32,408 bases of DNA, from NCBI RefSeq assembly GCF_009729075.1, contig NZ_VTGY01000030.1:1-32408 (forward strand). The letters run 5' to 3'. The translations under genes and the position numbers were made by a program. Below are positions 14,690-21,953 of the stretch, one piece after another (positions within the stretch are counted from its first letter, which is position 1; every line of letters begins with the position of its first letter). The DNA comes from Mycolicibacterium sp. CBMA 226. Its GTDB lineage: Bacteria; Actinomycetota; Actinomycetes; Mycobacteriales; Mycobacteriaceae. The notes beneath the pieces were generated by a model. It had not been told where the DNA came from. It did not search any database and was given only the letters and a program-made list of their open reading frames with translations.

Positions 14690-16954
14690 ATGATGACGGC
14701 CAGCACAGTGGTGGGCAGCGCGGTTGACGCCGCTGCAGCCGCCGACGACGGTGCGGCCCCGCGTCGCGTGCAGTTCGACGTGACCGGCATGTCGTGCAGC
14801 GCGTGCTCGGCCCGGGTCGAGCGGACGCTCAACAAGATGCCGGGTGTCCGTGCTTCCGTGAACTTCGGCACCCGCGTGGCGACCGTCGACGCGCTTCCCG
14901 ACGTCGCCGATTCCGAGCTGTGCGACGCGATCCGCAAGGCCGGCTACGACGCCGAGCCCCGCTCCGGTGTGACCGCCGGCGACCGCGACGACGAAGACCT
15001 GTCGCACGCCCGCTACCTGCTGCGCCGCCTGCTGGTGGCCGCCGTGCTGTTCGTCCCGCTCGCCGACCTGTCGGTGATGTTCGCCGTGGTGCCCAGTACC
15101 CGGATCACCGGGTGGCAGTGGATTCTGACCGCGCTGGCCCTGCCGGTCGTGACGTGGGCCGCCTGGCCGTTCCACCGCGTGGCACTGCGCAATGCCCGCA
15201 ACCGGGCCGCCTCCATGGAGACGCTCATCTCGGTCGGCGTGACTGCCGCGACGGTGTGGTCGCTCTACACGATGTTCGTCGGCCATCACGCCACCACCAG
15301 TACCGGCATCTGGCAGGCGCTGGCGGGCAGCGACGCGATCTACTTCGAGGTCGCCGCCGGCGTCACGGTGTTCGTGCTGGCGGGCCGCTACTTCGAGGCT
15401 CGCGCCAAGTCCAAGGCGGGCAGTGCGCTACGGGCGCTCGCCGCACTCAGCGCCAAGAACGTCACGATCCTGCTGGCTGACGGCACCGAGATGATCATCC
15501 CGGCCGAGGAACTCGCCGAACAGCAGAAGTTCGTGGTGCGCCCCGGCCAGACCATCGCGGCCGACGGACTCGTGGTCGAGGGCTCGGCCGCCGTCGACAC
15601 CAGCGTGATGACAGGTGAGGCGAAGCCGGTCCGGGCGACGCCCGGCAGCAGCGTCATCGGCGGCACGATCGTGCTCGACGGGCGCCTGATCGTCGAGGCC
15701 GCGGCGGTCGGTGCCGACACCCAGTTCGCCGGCATGGTGCGCCTCGTCGAGGAAGCCCAGGCCCAGAAAGCCGAGTCGCAGCGCCTGGCCGACCGCATCT
15801 CCGCGGTGTTCGTGCCGTGTGTCTTCGGGATCGCCGCACTGACCGCGCTGGGCTGGGCCCTGGCAGGCGCCGGCCCCGACAAGGTGTTCGCCTGCGCGCT
15901 GGCGGTCCTGGTCATCGCCTGCCCGTGTGCGCTGGGCCTGGCCACCCCGACGGCCATGATGGTGGCGTCCGGACGCGGCGCCCAACTCGGCATCTTCCTC
16001 AAGGGGCACCGGTCGCTCGAGGCGATCCGGGCCGTCGACACCGTCGTCTTCGACAAGACGGGCACCCTGACCACCGGGCATCTGGCCGTCACTGCGGTCA
16101 CCGCCGCCGACCGCTGGGAGTCCGATGACGTGCTGGCGCTCGCCGCGGCGGTGGAGTCGGCGTCCGAACACGCGGTCGCCGTGGCGATCACGACGGCAGC
16201 GCCGGAGCACGAGCCGGTCACCGATTTCCAGGCCGTCCCGGGGCGCGGCGTTGTCGGCACGGTGGGGCAGCGCGAGGTGCGCGTCGGCAAGCCGTCGTGG
16301 GCGGCCGGCCGGGCCGCGGTGCCGGCAGCTCTCGCCGACGCGCGGCGTGGCGCCGAATCCCGCGGTGAGACAGTGGTTTTCGTGGCCGTCGATGACGAGC
16401 TGTGCGGTGCCGTCGCGGTCGCCGACGCGGTTCGCGAATCGGCGGCCGGTGCCATCGCCGCACTGCACGAGCGCGGCCTGAAAACCATCCTGCTGACGGG
16501 CGACAACCCGGCGGCCGCCGCCGCGGTGGGTGCCGCCGTGGGGATCGACGACGTCATCGCCGACGTCCTCCCGGACGGCAAGGTCGACGTCATCCAGCAG
16601 CTGCGCGACCGCGGCCGTATGGTCGCGATGGTCGGTGACGGCATCAATGACGGTCCGGCGCTGGCCTGCTCGGATCTGGGTCTGGCCGTCGGCCGCGGCA
16701 CCGACGTTGCGATCGGCGCGGCCGACATCATCCTGGTCCGCGACAGCCTGGATTCGGTGCCGCAGGCGCTGGACCTGGCCAAGGCGACCATGCGCACCAT
16801 CCAGATGAACCTGGTGTGGGCGTTCGGCTACAACATCGCCGCCATCCCGGTCGCGGCGGCCGGGCTGCTCAACCCGCTGATCGCAGGCGCGGCGATGGCC
16901 TTCTCGTCGTTCTTCGTCGTGTCGAACAGCCTGCGGCTCCGCAACTTCAAGTGA
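14690..16954 (+). CDS. ctpB: Copper-translocating P1B-type ATPase, CtpB-like
   Basis: 754 aa. ATG 14690 directly abuts AGGAGG (14684-14689); ATG 14693 is equally possible. An N-terminal heavy-metal domain carries GMSCSAC (33-39). Also present: TGEA (308-311), CPC metal site in helix 6 (411-413), phosphorylated Asp455 in DKTGT, SEHAVA (492-497), TGDNPAA, GDGINDGPAL, then FGYN in helix 7 and MAFSS in helix 8. These are the Cu(I) ligand motifs of P1B-1 ATPases. The usual HP dipeptide is HA; I recall the same in M. tuberculosis CtpB. The sequence agrees with CtpB over long stretches (LLRRLLVAAVLFVPLADLS, for example). CtpB is a plasma-membrane copper ATPase. Divergent from sigC and convergent with the CopD-CtaG gene, as Rv0103c is with Rv0102. 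Confidence 0.9.
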   Translation: MMTASTVVGSAVDAAAAADDGAAPRRVQFDVTGMSCSACSARVERTLNKMPGVRASVNFGTRVATVDALPDVADSELCDAIRKAGYDAEPRSGVTAGDRDDEDLSHARYLLRRLLVAAVLFVPLADLSVMFAVVPSTRITGWQWILTALALPVVTWAAWPFHRVALRNARNRAASMETLISVGVTAATVWSLYTMFVGHHATTSTGIWQALAGSDAIYFEVAAGVTVFVLAGRYFEARAKSKAGSALRALAALSAKNVTILLADGTEMIIPAEELAEQQKFVVRPGQTIAADGLVVEGSAAVDTSVMTGEAKPVRATPGSSVIGGTIVLDGRLIVEAAAVGADTQFAGMVRLVEEAQAQKAESQRLADRISAVFVPCVFGIAALTALGWALAGAGPDKVFACALAVLVIACPCALGLATPTAMMVASGRGAQLGIFLKGHRSLEAIRAVDTVVFDKTGTLTTGHLAVTAVTAADRWESDDVLALAAAVESASEHAVAVAITTAAPEHEPVTDFQAVPGRGVVGTVGQREVRVGKPSWAAGRAAVPAALADARRGAESRGETVVFVAVDDELCGAVAVADAVRESAAGAIAALHERGLKTILLTGDNPAAAAAVGAAVGIDDVIADVLPDGKVDVIQQLRDRGRMVAMVGDGINDGPALACSDLGLAVGRGTDVAIGAADIILVRDSLDSVPQALDLAKATMRTIQMNLVWAFGYNIAAIPVAAAGLLNPLIAGAAMAFSSFFVVSNSLRLRNFK

Positions 16955-17001
16955 TTTGTGCACGATTTTCCGCGGGTGCCGCGGATTTTCGTGCACAAAT
17001 C
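16953..17001. terminator. Hairpin between convergent ctpB and copD-ctaG genes
   Basis: Inverted repeat with outer 13-bp arms GATTTGTGCACGA (16953-16965) and TCGTGCACAAATC (16989-17001). An internal mismatch (TTTT/ATTT) follows, then an inner CCGCGG/CCGCGG stem with a GTG loop. It overlaps the ctpB stop codon. There is no long T-tract, so termination activity is likely but not certain. Confidence 0.65.
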
Positions 17002-17018
17002 ACCGCCTGGCGGCGGGT

Positions 17019-18953
17019 TTAGTGTTGGCCGCGCTGGCGGGCCAGTTCGCGCAGCATCGCGTTGTAGGCGTCCAGGTCGTCGTCGCCGTAGTTGGAGTCG
17101 GAGTGCCGGTCCGAGCGTGATGCGGCCCGGCGATCCTGCTTGGCCCACTGTGCCACCAGCGCGATGACCACCAGGATCACCGGCAGCTCACTCGAACCCC
17201 ACGCGATGGCGCCGCCGAGGTGCTGGTCGGCGCCGATGCTCGACAGCCAGGGCAGGCCGACGAACTTGTAGAACGGGCCGCCGATGGTGTCGGTCATGGT
17301 CATGGTCGCGATGCCGAAGAACGCGTGAAAAGGCATGACGGCGAACAACAATCCGAGCCGGCCGAGGAACGGCAGGCGCTTCGGGCCCGGGTCGATGCCG
17401 ATGATGCCCCAGTAGAAGAGGTAGCCGACGAGCAGGAAGTGCACGCTCATGAGCTCGTGACCCCAGTGGTAGCGGACCAGGGTGTTGAAGATCGGGGTGA
17501 AGTACACCGCGTACAGCGACGCGACGAACAGGACGAACGCCACGATCGGATTCGACAGTGCGGCAGTCACTTTCGAGTGCACCAGCCACAGAATCCACTC
17601 TCGCGGTCCCGGCGGGGCACCCTCACCCGCGGGCGGCAGGGCGCGCAGCGCCAGGGTCACCGGGCCGCCCAGCACCAGCAGCACCGGGACGAACATGTTG
17701 AGGGTCATGTGCTCGCCCATGTGCACGCTGAACATCGCGGAGCCGTAGGCCCGCACTCCCGAGCTGCTGGTGAAAAGCAATGCCGCACAGCCGATCAGCC
17801 ACGCGATCAACCGGCCCACCGGCCACTCGTCGCCGCGGCGCCGCAGCTTCACGTAGGCGTACACGTACGCGCCCGCGAGCACGATCGCGCCGATGCCGAT
17901 GAAGGTGTCGAATCGCCAGACCGTCAGCAGCCGAACGACATTCGGCGGGTCGGGGAGTTCGTAGCCGAGGAAGACGTCCCAGGTCGTGTACTTGTGGTGC
18001 AGCAGGCGCGGTGCCGTCTGCACCGCCATGGCGGACACCGCGGCGAGTGCGGTGATCGCGGGCAGGCAGGTGGCGGGCCGGGACGGCTTCGCCCGGCGCA
18101 GTGCCGCCGCGTCGGTGATCCAGGACGCCGCCAGCGCGATCGCGGCGACGATGGCCCACCGCCCGTAGCCGCTGCCCGTCAGCCCGGTGGGGCCGAGCTG
18201 TTCGGCCAGCAGCAGCACGCCGTAGATCAGGGCCGCGGTTCCGCAGGCCACCTGGATGATCAGCACCCGCCGGTAGAGGTCGGCGGCCGGCGGACTGATG
18301 ACGGCCGCGATCTTCGTGCCGGCAAGCACCGCCAGCGCCACCGCGAACACGATCACCGCGCTGGTCGTGTAGTCGTGGTCAGGACCTTCGCTCGCGTTAC
18401 CGGTGACCGGCAGCGCCAGCACGCCGATCACGCTGGGCAGCAGCAGCACGACCATGGCGATCCAGCGCACGCTGAACCGGAGCGTCAGTGCCACGACCGC
18501 GGCGCACAGGGTGGCGACGATCCAGCCGCGGGACATCTCGGATGCGCCGATGGCCTCGCCCAGCCGTCCGCTCTCCACCAACCGCAGCGCCGGGGCGCCG
18601 GCGTCGGTCGCTGCCTGCACGACCACCATGAACGCGGAGGCGAGCAGCCACACCAGCGAAACCCGTTCCAGCACAAGGTGGATGCGGAAGGCCGGCGCGT
18701 CGATGACGCCATTGGAGTCAGGCCGGGCAGTCGTGACGACGTAGATCAGGCCGCCGAGGCAGATCGCGCCGGCGAGGACGGCGGTGAAGTAGCCGACCGG
18801 TTCGGCGCACGAGGTGAAGGTGCCGGGGTAGCTGTCTCCGGTGGCGACGAAGCGCTGGTCGCCCGAGATGAGCGCGTAGGTGACCAGGGCGACTACCGCG
18901 GCCAGATAACCCAATAGCGGCAGTACAAACTTGCCGGCCCGGTCCGCGCCCAT
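17019..18953 (-). CDS. CopD-CtaG fusion membrane protein (Rv0102-like)
   Basis: 644 aa from ATG 18953 with GGAAGG about 11 nt upstream. The N-terminal half has about eight to nine helices of a CopD-like importer, and the C-terminal half (from about residue 350) is a CtaG/caa3 assembly domain. CtaG signatures with membrane His are visible: SVHMGEHMTLNM, YHWGHELMSVHFLLVGYLFYW, PFHAFFGI. The family is linked to supplying copper to cytochrome oxidase. The Arg/Ser/Asp-rich C-terminal tail is cytoplasmic-like. M. tuberculosis Rv0102 has the same architecture and lies next to ctpB, so this pair is conserved. A likely role is moving copper inward across the membrane together with CopCD and CtpB. Confidence 0.9.
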   Translation of the reverse strand: MGADRAGKFVLPLLGYLAAVVALVTYALISGDQRFVATGDSYPGTFTSCAEPVGYFTAVLAGAICLGGLIYVVTTARPDSNGVIDAPAFRIHLVLERVSLVWLLASAFMVVVQAATDAGAPALRLVESGRLGEAIGASEMSRGWIVATLCAAVVALTLRFSVRWIAMVVLLLPSVIGVLALPVTGNASEGPDHDYTTSAVIVFAVALAVLAGTKIAAVISPPAADLYRRVLIIQVACGTAALIYGVLLLAEQLGPTGLTGSGYGRWAIVAAIALAASWITDAAALRRAKPSRPATCLPAITALAAVSAMAVQTAPRLLHHKYTTWDVFLGYELPDPPNVVRLLTVWRFDTFIGIGAIVLAGAYVYAYVKLRRRGDEWPVGRLIAWLIGCAALLFTSSSGVRAYGSAMFSVHMGEHMTLNMFVPVLLVLGGPVTLALRALPPAGEGAPPGPREWILWLVHSKVTAALSNPIVAFVLFVASLYAVYFTPIFNTLVRYHWGHELMSVHFLLVGYLFYWGIIGIDPGPKRLPFLGRLGLLFAVMPFHAFFGIATMTMTDTIGGPFYKFVGLPWLSSIGADQHLGGAIAWGSSELPVILVVIALVAQWAKQDRRAASRSDRHSDSNYGDDDLDAYNAMLRELARQRGQH

Positions 18954-18994
18954 CGAAATACCGGCCTTCCACCTGAAGAACTGATCAGAACCAG

Positions 18995-19023
18995 TCTACG
19001 ACCAGGCGTCGTAGAAATTTCCC
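18995..19023 (-). promoter_or_regulatory. ECF-like promoter candidate for copD-ctaG
   Basis: On the minus strand: GGGAAA (19018-19023), 17-nt spacer, CGTAG (18996-19000). It would give a leader of about 35 nt. The -10 part is inside the palindrome at 18996-19014, so a protein bound there would block it. Motif inspection only. Confidence 0.35.
18996..19014. promoter_or_regulatory. Operator-like palindrome CTACGAC-N5-GTCGTAG
   Basis: Perfect 7-bp inverted repeat (CTACGAC, spacer CAGGC, GTCGTAG) in the 113-nt region between the divergent copD-ctaG and PepSY genes. The symmetry and size suit a dimeric repressor. The half-site GTCGTA recalls BlaI/CopY-type sites, but the spacing does not let me assign a regulator. 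Confidence 0.5.
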
Positions 19024-19030
19024 GGGCGCA

Positions 19031-19056
19031 GGAACTCCTGACGCCGCGGGCCGACC
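19031..19056 (+). promoter_or_regulatory. ECF-like promoter candidate for the PepSY-DUF5134 operon
   Basis: GGAAC (19031-19035), 16-nt spacer, CGACC (19052-19056), then 10 nt to GTG 19067, which predicts a leaderless or nearly leaderless mRNA. It shares AACTCC and the 10-mer CCGACCAATA with the region upstream of ctpB. Confidence 0.4.
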
Positions 19057-19066
19057 AATACCAGTT

Positions 19067-20440
19067 GTGAGTCATACCCAACTGCCCGAATCGGATGTCG
19101 CGGTCGCGTCCGATCCCTCGGTGTGGAAGCGTTTTCGCCCGGCGTTGCTGCGGCTGCACTTCTACGCCGGCCTGTTCGTCGCGCCGTTCATCCTCATCGC
19201 GGCCGTCACCGGCCTGCTGTATGCGGTGATCCCGCAGATCGACAGTGCGGTGTACCGGCACGAGCTCACCGTCGACCATGTGGGCGAACGGCAGTTGCCG
19301 CTGGCCGGCCAGCTGGCGGCGGTTCGCGCTGCCCACCCGGAGGGCACCGTCACCAGCATCCGGCCGCCCGCCGCGCCGGACGAGACGACGCAGGTGACGC
19401 TCGCGGTGGACGACGTTCCGGCCGACTATGCGCGCACGGTCTTCGTCGATCCGTACACGGGCGCGATTCGTGGCGCGCTGACCACGTACGGCCAGTGGCT
19501 GCCGGTCCGGGCCTGGTTCGACGAACTGCACCGCAACCTGCACCTCGGGGCCTTCGGGCGGAACTACAGCGAGCTGGCCGCCAGCTGGTCGTGGGTCATC
19601 GCCGGGGTCGGTCTGCTGCTGTGGATCGGACACAACAGGGGACAGCCGCGGCGGCTGGTCGTCCCGGACACGCGGGCGTCCGGGCGTCGCCGGTTGCTGT
19701 CGTGGCACGGCACGCTCGGGGTCTGGATCCTTGCGGCGGTGGCGCTGCTGGCCGTTTCGGGAATGACGTGGTCGCGGTTCGCGGGCGAGAACGTCGCCCA
19801 GCTGCGGACCCAGCTGAGCTGGACCAGCCCGTCCGTCGACACGGCGCTGCCGGGGCAGACCGCAGGGGCGACGCTCGACGAGGCCACCGCGCTGCGCGGG
19901 GCCGACACGACGCTGCAGGTCGCCCGCGATGCGCATCTGCGGACGCCGATGTGGATGTATCCGCCGGCGACGACGGGCCAGGGCTGGCAGGTCGCCGAGC
20001 GCAAACGCGACTGGCCGACGCAGTACGACGCGATCGTCGTCGACCCCACCACCAGCAAGGTCACGTCGCGGCTGGACTTCGCCGAGTGGCCGCTGATGGC
20101 GAAGATGACCGACTGGGTCATCGATCTGCACATGGGCATCCTGTTCGGCGTCGTCAACCAGGTGGCGCTGGTCGCGGTGGCCCTCGCGCTGATCATCGCG
20201 ATCCTGCTGGGATACCGGATGTGGTGGCGCCGGCGGCCGACCCGCGGTGCCGGGTTCGCGCTCCCGACGGGCCGACGACGCGGCGCGTTGTCGGCGCTGC
20301 GCCCGTACGAGGCGGCGCTGCTGGTGCTGCTTCTCGCCGGCTTCGGGTACTTCGCTCCGCTCTTCGGCCTCACGCTCGCCCTGTTCGTCGGGGTCGACGT
20401 GGCGCTGGGCTGGCGTCAGCGCCGGAAGGCCGCCCAGTGA
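19067..20440 (+). CDS. PepSY-associated transmembrane protein
   Basis: 457 aa from GTG 19067. PepSY_TM architecture (PiuB/FsrB type): helix 1 RLHFYAGLFVAPFILIAAVTGLLYAV at about 29-54, an extracytoplasmic PepSY-like domain, a helix pair with WFDELHRNLHLG before it, a second extracytoplasmic PepSY-like domain (about 255-345), DLHMGILFG leading into another helix, and two C-terminal helices. The conserved His in RLHFYAGL, LHRNLHLG and DLHMG fit the heme or metal ligands proposed for this family, some members of which are linked to iron or copper uptake and reduction. It overlaps the next gene by GTGA. Copper reduction or uptake is inferred from the island. Confidence 0.88.
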   Translation: MSHTQLPESDVAVASDPSVWKRFRPALLRLHFYAGLFVAPFILIAAVTGLLYAVIPQIDSAVYRHELTVDHVGERQLPLAGQLAAVRAAHPEGTVTSIRPPAAPDETTQVTLAVDDVPADYARTVFVDPYTGAIRGALTTYGQWLPVRAWFDELHRNLHLGAFGRNYSELAASWSWVIAGVGLLLWIGHNRGQPRRLVVPDTRASGRRRLLSWHGTLGVWILAAVALLAVSGMTWSRFAGENVAQLRTQLSWTSPSVDTALPGQTAGATLDEATALRGADTTLQVARDAHLRTPMWMYPPATTGQGWQVAERKRDWPTQYDAIVVDPTTSKVTSRLDFAEWPLMAKMTDWVIDLHMGILFGVVNQVALVAVALALIIAILLGYRMWWRRRPTRGAGFALPTGRRRGALSALRPYEAALLVLLLAGFGYFAPLFGLTLALFVGVDVALGWRQRRKAAQ

Positions 20441-21093
20441 TCGCGGACATCTGGCTCCGGTCACTGGTGACCGCGCTGTTCCTGGTGAGCGCGTCGCAAT
20501 GCATCTATGCCCTGGTCACCGCGCGCCAGGACCGGACCTTGGCGAACCAGATCAGTCGCCTGCTGCATCTGGTGATGGCGGTGGCGATGCTGGTCATGGC
20601 CTGGCCGGCGGGTATGGCTGTGCCGAACCGGCCGCCGATGGTGTTCTTCCTGCTGGCTGCCGGCTGGTTCGCCGTGCTCCTGGTGTTGCGCACCGGACAC
20701 CGGGTCGCCGACGGCTATCACGCGGTGATGATGCTGGCGATGGCGTGGATGTACGCGGTGATGGATGGCCAGGTGGTGCCCGGTCAGTGCGCCGGGACCG
20801 CCGCCGACGCGCCGCAGCCGTCGTCCTCGATGCCGTCCATGCCGGGCATGGACATGTCCGGGCCGGCGGCGCATTCCGGCGCGATGGGTGGCTGCGGACA
20901 TCCGTCGGCGTGGGTCAGCGCCGTGAACTGGGTGATCACCGCCCTGTTCGGCGTCGCCGCGTTGTGTTGGGGCATCCGCTACTTCACGGTGCGCCAGGAC
21001 CGTCCCGACGCCCCGGCCCGCCTGTGGTTCGCCGTGGTCTGTCAGGCCACGGCGGCGGCCGGGATGGCGATCATGTTCGGCGTGCTGGTCTGA
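20437..21093 (+). CDS. DUF5134 membrane protein with Met/Cys/His-rich loop
   Basis: 218 aa from GTG 20437, which overlaps the PepSY stop (GTGA). The frame continues 5' as an antisense-like shadow, which I exclude. It is paralogous to the gene at 12923-13480: both start MIADI-x-LR, share WPAGM (56-60 here) and a helix with YH-x2-MM-x-AMA-x-M (94-105 here). Between helices is the loop SMPSMPGMDMSGPAAHSGAMGG plus CGH (131-155), a Met-rich motif typical of Cu(I)-binding segments. The function is not established. Coupling to the PepSY gene suggests a joint membrane complex, perhaps one that receives Cu(I) after reduction. Confidence 0.85.
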   Translation: MIADIWLRSLVTALFLVSASQCIYALVTARQDRTLANQISRLLHLVMAVAMLVMAWPAGMAVPNRPPMVFFLLAAGWFAVLLVLRTGHRVADGYHAVMMLAMAWMYAVMDGQVVPGQCAGTAADAPQPSSSMPSMPGMDMSGPAAHSGAMGGCGHPSAWVSAVNWVITALFGVAALCWGIRYFTVRQDRPDAPARLWFAVVCQATAAAGMAIMFGVLV

Positions 21094-21106
21094 CCGGTCC
21101 GGGCGC

Positions 21107-21829
21107 TCAAGCCGCGTTGCCGTCGGTGGGCCACAGATGCCCCCGGCGGCGGCCGCGGGACGCGTTGTCCGGCAGCGTGATGTCGTCGAGCGTGGGTGCC
21201 GCGTCGCGGTCCGGCCGGGGCGGCTCGAGCGTGTGGCGGCGCCACACCAGCACCGTGAGCACGACGCCGGCCAGCGCCGGCAGGTGGCTCAGCATGCGGA
21301 CGGCACCGACCGCGCCGGTCAGTCCGTCGACGACGACGTAGCCGGCGAGTACCAGCGTGAACACGCCGCCGACGACGGCCAGTCCCAGCGCCGCGGCGGG
21401 TCGCGCGGCGGCGACCAGCATGGCGACGCCGAGCGCGACGGACCAGGCCGTCGACTCATTGACCACGTGTCCGCCCATCGAATGCCCGACATGAACCCCG
21501 ATGCTGACGCCCGCCGCCTGCAGCACTGCCAGCACGATCTGGATGACGCCCACCGCCGCGAGGCCGCTACGCACCCAGTCGATGCCGGCGTGGCTGCTCG
21601 GCAGCGCTGACGCGGCGGGTTGCGCGACAGTGTCGGCCACTGCGCTCATCCTGGTGCGATCAGAGGTGATCAGTCCGCGCAGCAGCTGCATCTGGCTGGT
21701 CATCTGGTCCTGCCACTCCCGGCACTCGGGGCAGGCCGCCAGGTGCTCGTCGACGCGGCGCGCGGGGACGGGTTCGTGCTCACCGTCCATGCGCGCGGAC
21801 AGCGCCTCCCGGGCAATCTCGCACTCCAC
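21107..21829 (-). CDS. Zinc-finger anti-sigma factor, membrane-anchored (Rv0093c-like)
   Basis: 240 aa from GTG 21829; the longer frame to 22261 is antisense to aroG. The N-terminal ZAS domain is complete: Cys3, His29, Cys33, Cys36 in VEC...VDEHLAACPEC, the HxxxCxxC signature of zinc-associated anti-sigma factors. A linker is followed by about four to five helices starting near 85. After the first helix comes VHVGHSMGGHV (112-122), with three His and one Met at the outer membrane edge, an unusual possible metal-sensing site. The cytoplasmic C-terminal tail is basic. Such proteins hold an ECF sigma factor at the membrane. SigC is the only ECF factor in the window, so it is the obvious partner; this is inference. 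It is convergent with the DUF5134 gene (13 nt). Confidence 0.87.
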   Translation of the reverse strand: MECEIAREALSARMDGEHEPVPARRVDEHLAACPECREWQDQMTSQMQLLRGLITSDRTRMSAVADTVAQPAASALPSSHAGIDWVRSGLAAVGVIQIVLAVLQAAGVSIGVHVGHSMGGHVVNESTAWSVALGVAMLVAAARPAAALGLAVVGGVFTLVLAGYVVVDGLTGAVGAVRMLSHLPALAGVVLTVLVWRRHTLEPPRPDRDAAPTLDDITLPDNASRGRRRGHLWPTDGNAA

Positions 21830-21912
21830 ATCGTCAATAGTCGCGCACTGGGCCGGGTTTTCTCCCGGTGGACCCAAATCCGTGGATCGATCGGTCTGCC
21901 GGTGCCGTTTTG

Positions 21913-21928
21913 GCGGGTAAATACCCGC
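21913..21928. promoter_or_regulatory. Operator-like palindrome GCGGGTA-AA-TACCCGC
   Basis: Perfect 7-bp inverted repeat between the divergent anti-sigma and aroG genes. It covers the place where an aroG -35 would be, so a bound protein should affect aroG and perhaps the anti-sigma gene. The regulator is unknown. Confidence 0.45.
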
Positions 21929-21941
21929 TGGTCGGCGCCGG

Positions 21942-21947
21942 TACCAT
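21942..21947 (+). promoter_or_regulatory. Candidate -10 box (TACCAT), leaderless aroG
   Basis: TACCAT lies 6 nt before GTG 21954 and there is no ribosome-binding site, predicting that aroG mRNA starts at the GTG. The same TACCAT-N6-GTG arrangement occurs at pknL. Confidence 0.5.
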
Positions 21948-21953
21948 AGACAC

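Noticed and set aside
16125..16300. Loss of function in CtpB because the HP dipeptide reads HA
   Set aside because: All other catalytic motifs are intact and, as I recall, M. tuberculosis CtpB has the same change, so it is a clade feature.
15428..16996. Long minus-strand open frame (about 520 codons) opposite ctpB
   Set aside because: Antisense shadow of high-GC coding; rich in His/Arg/Gly/Asp with no domain, and the plus strand encodes a full P-type ATPase.
17220..18917. Long plus-strand open frame (565 codons) opposite copD-ctaG
   Set aside because: Composition is Arg/His/Gln-rich without domains; the minus strand has clear CopD and CtaG motifs.
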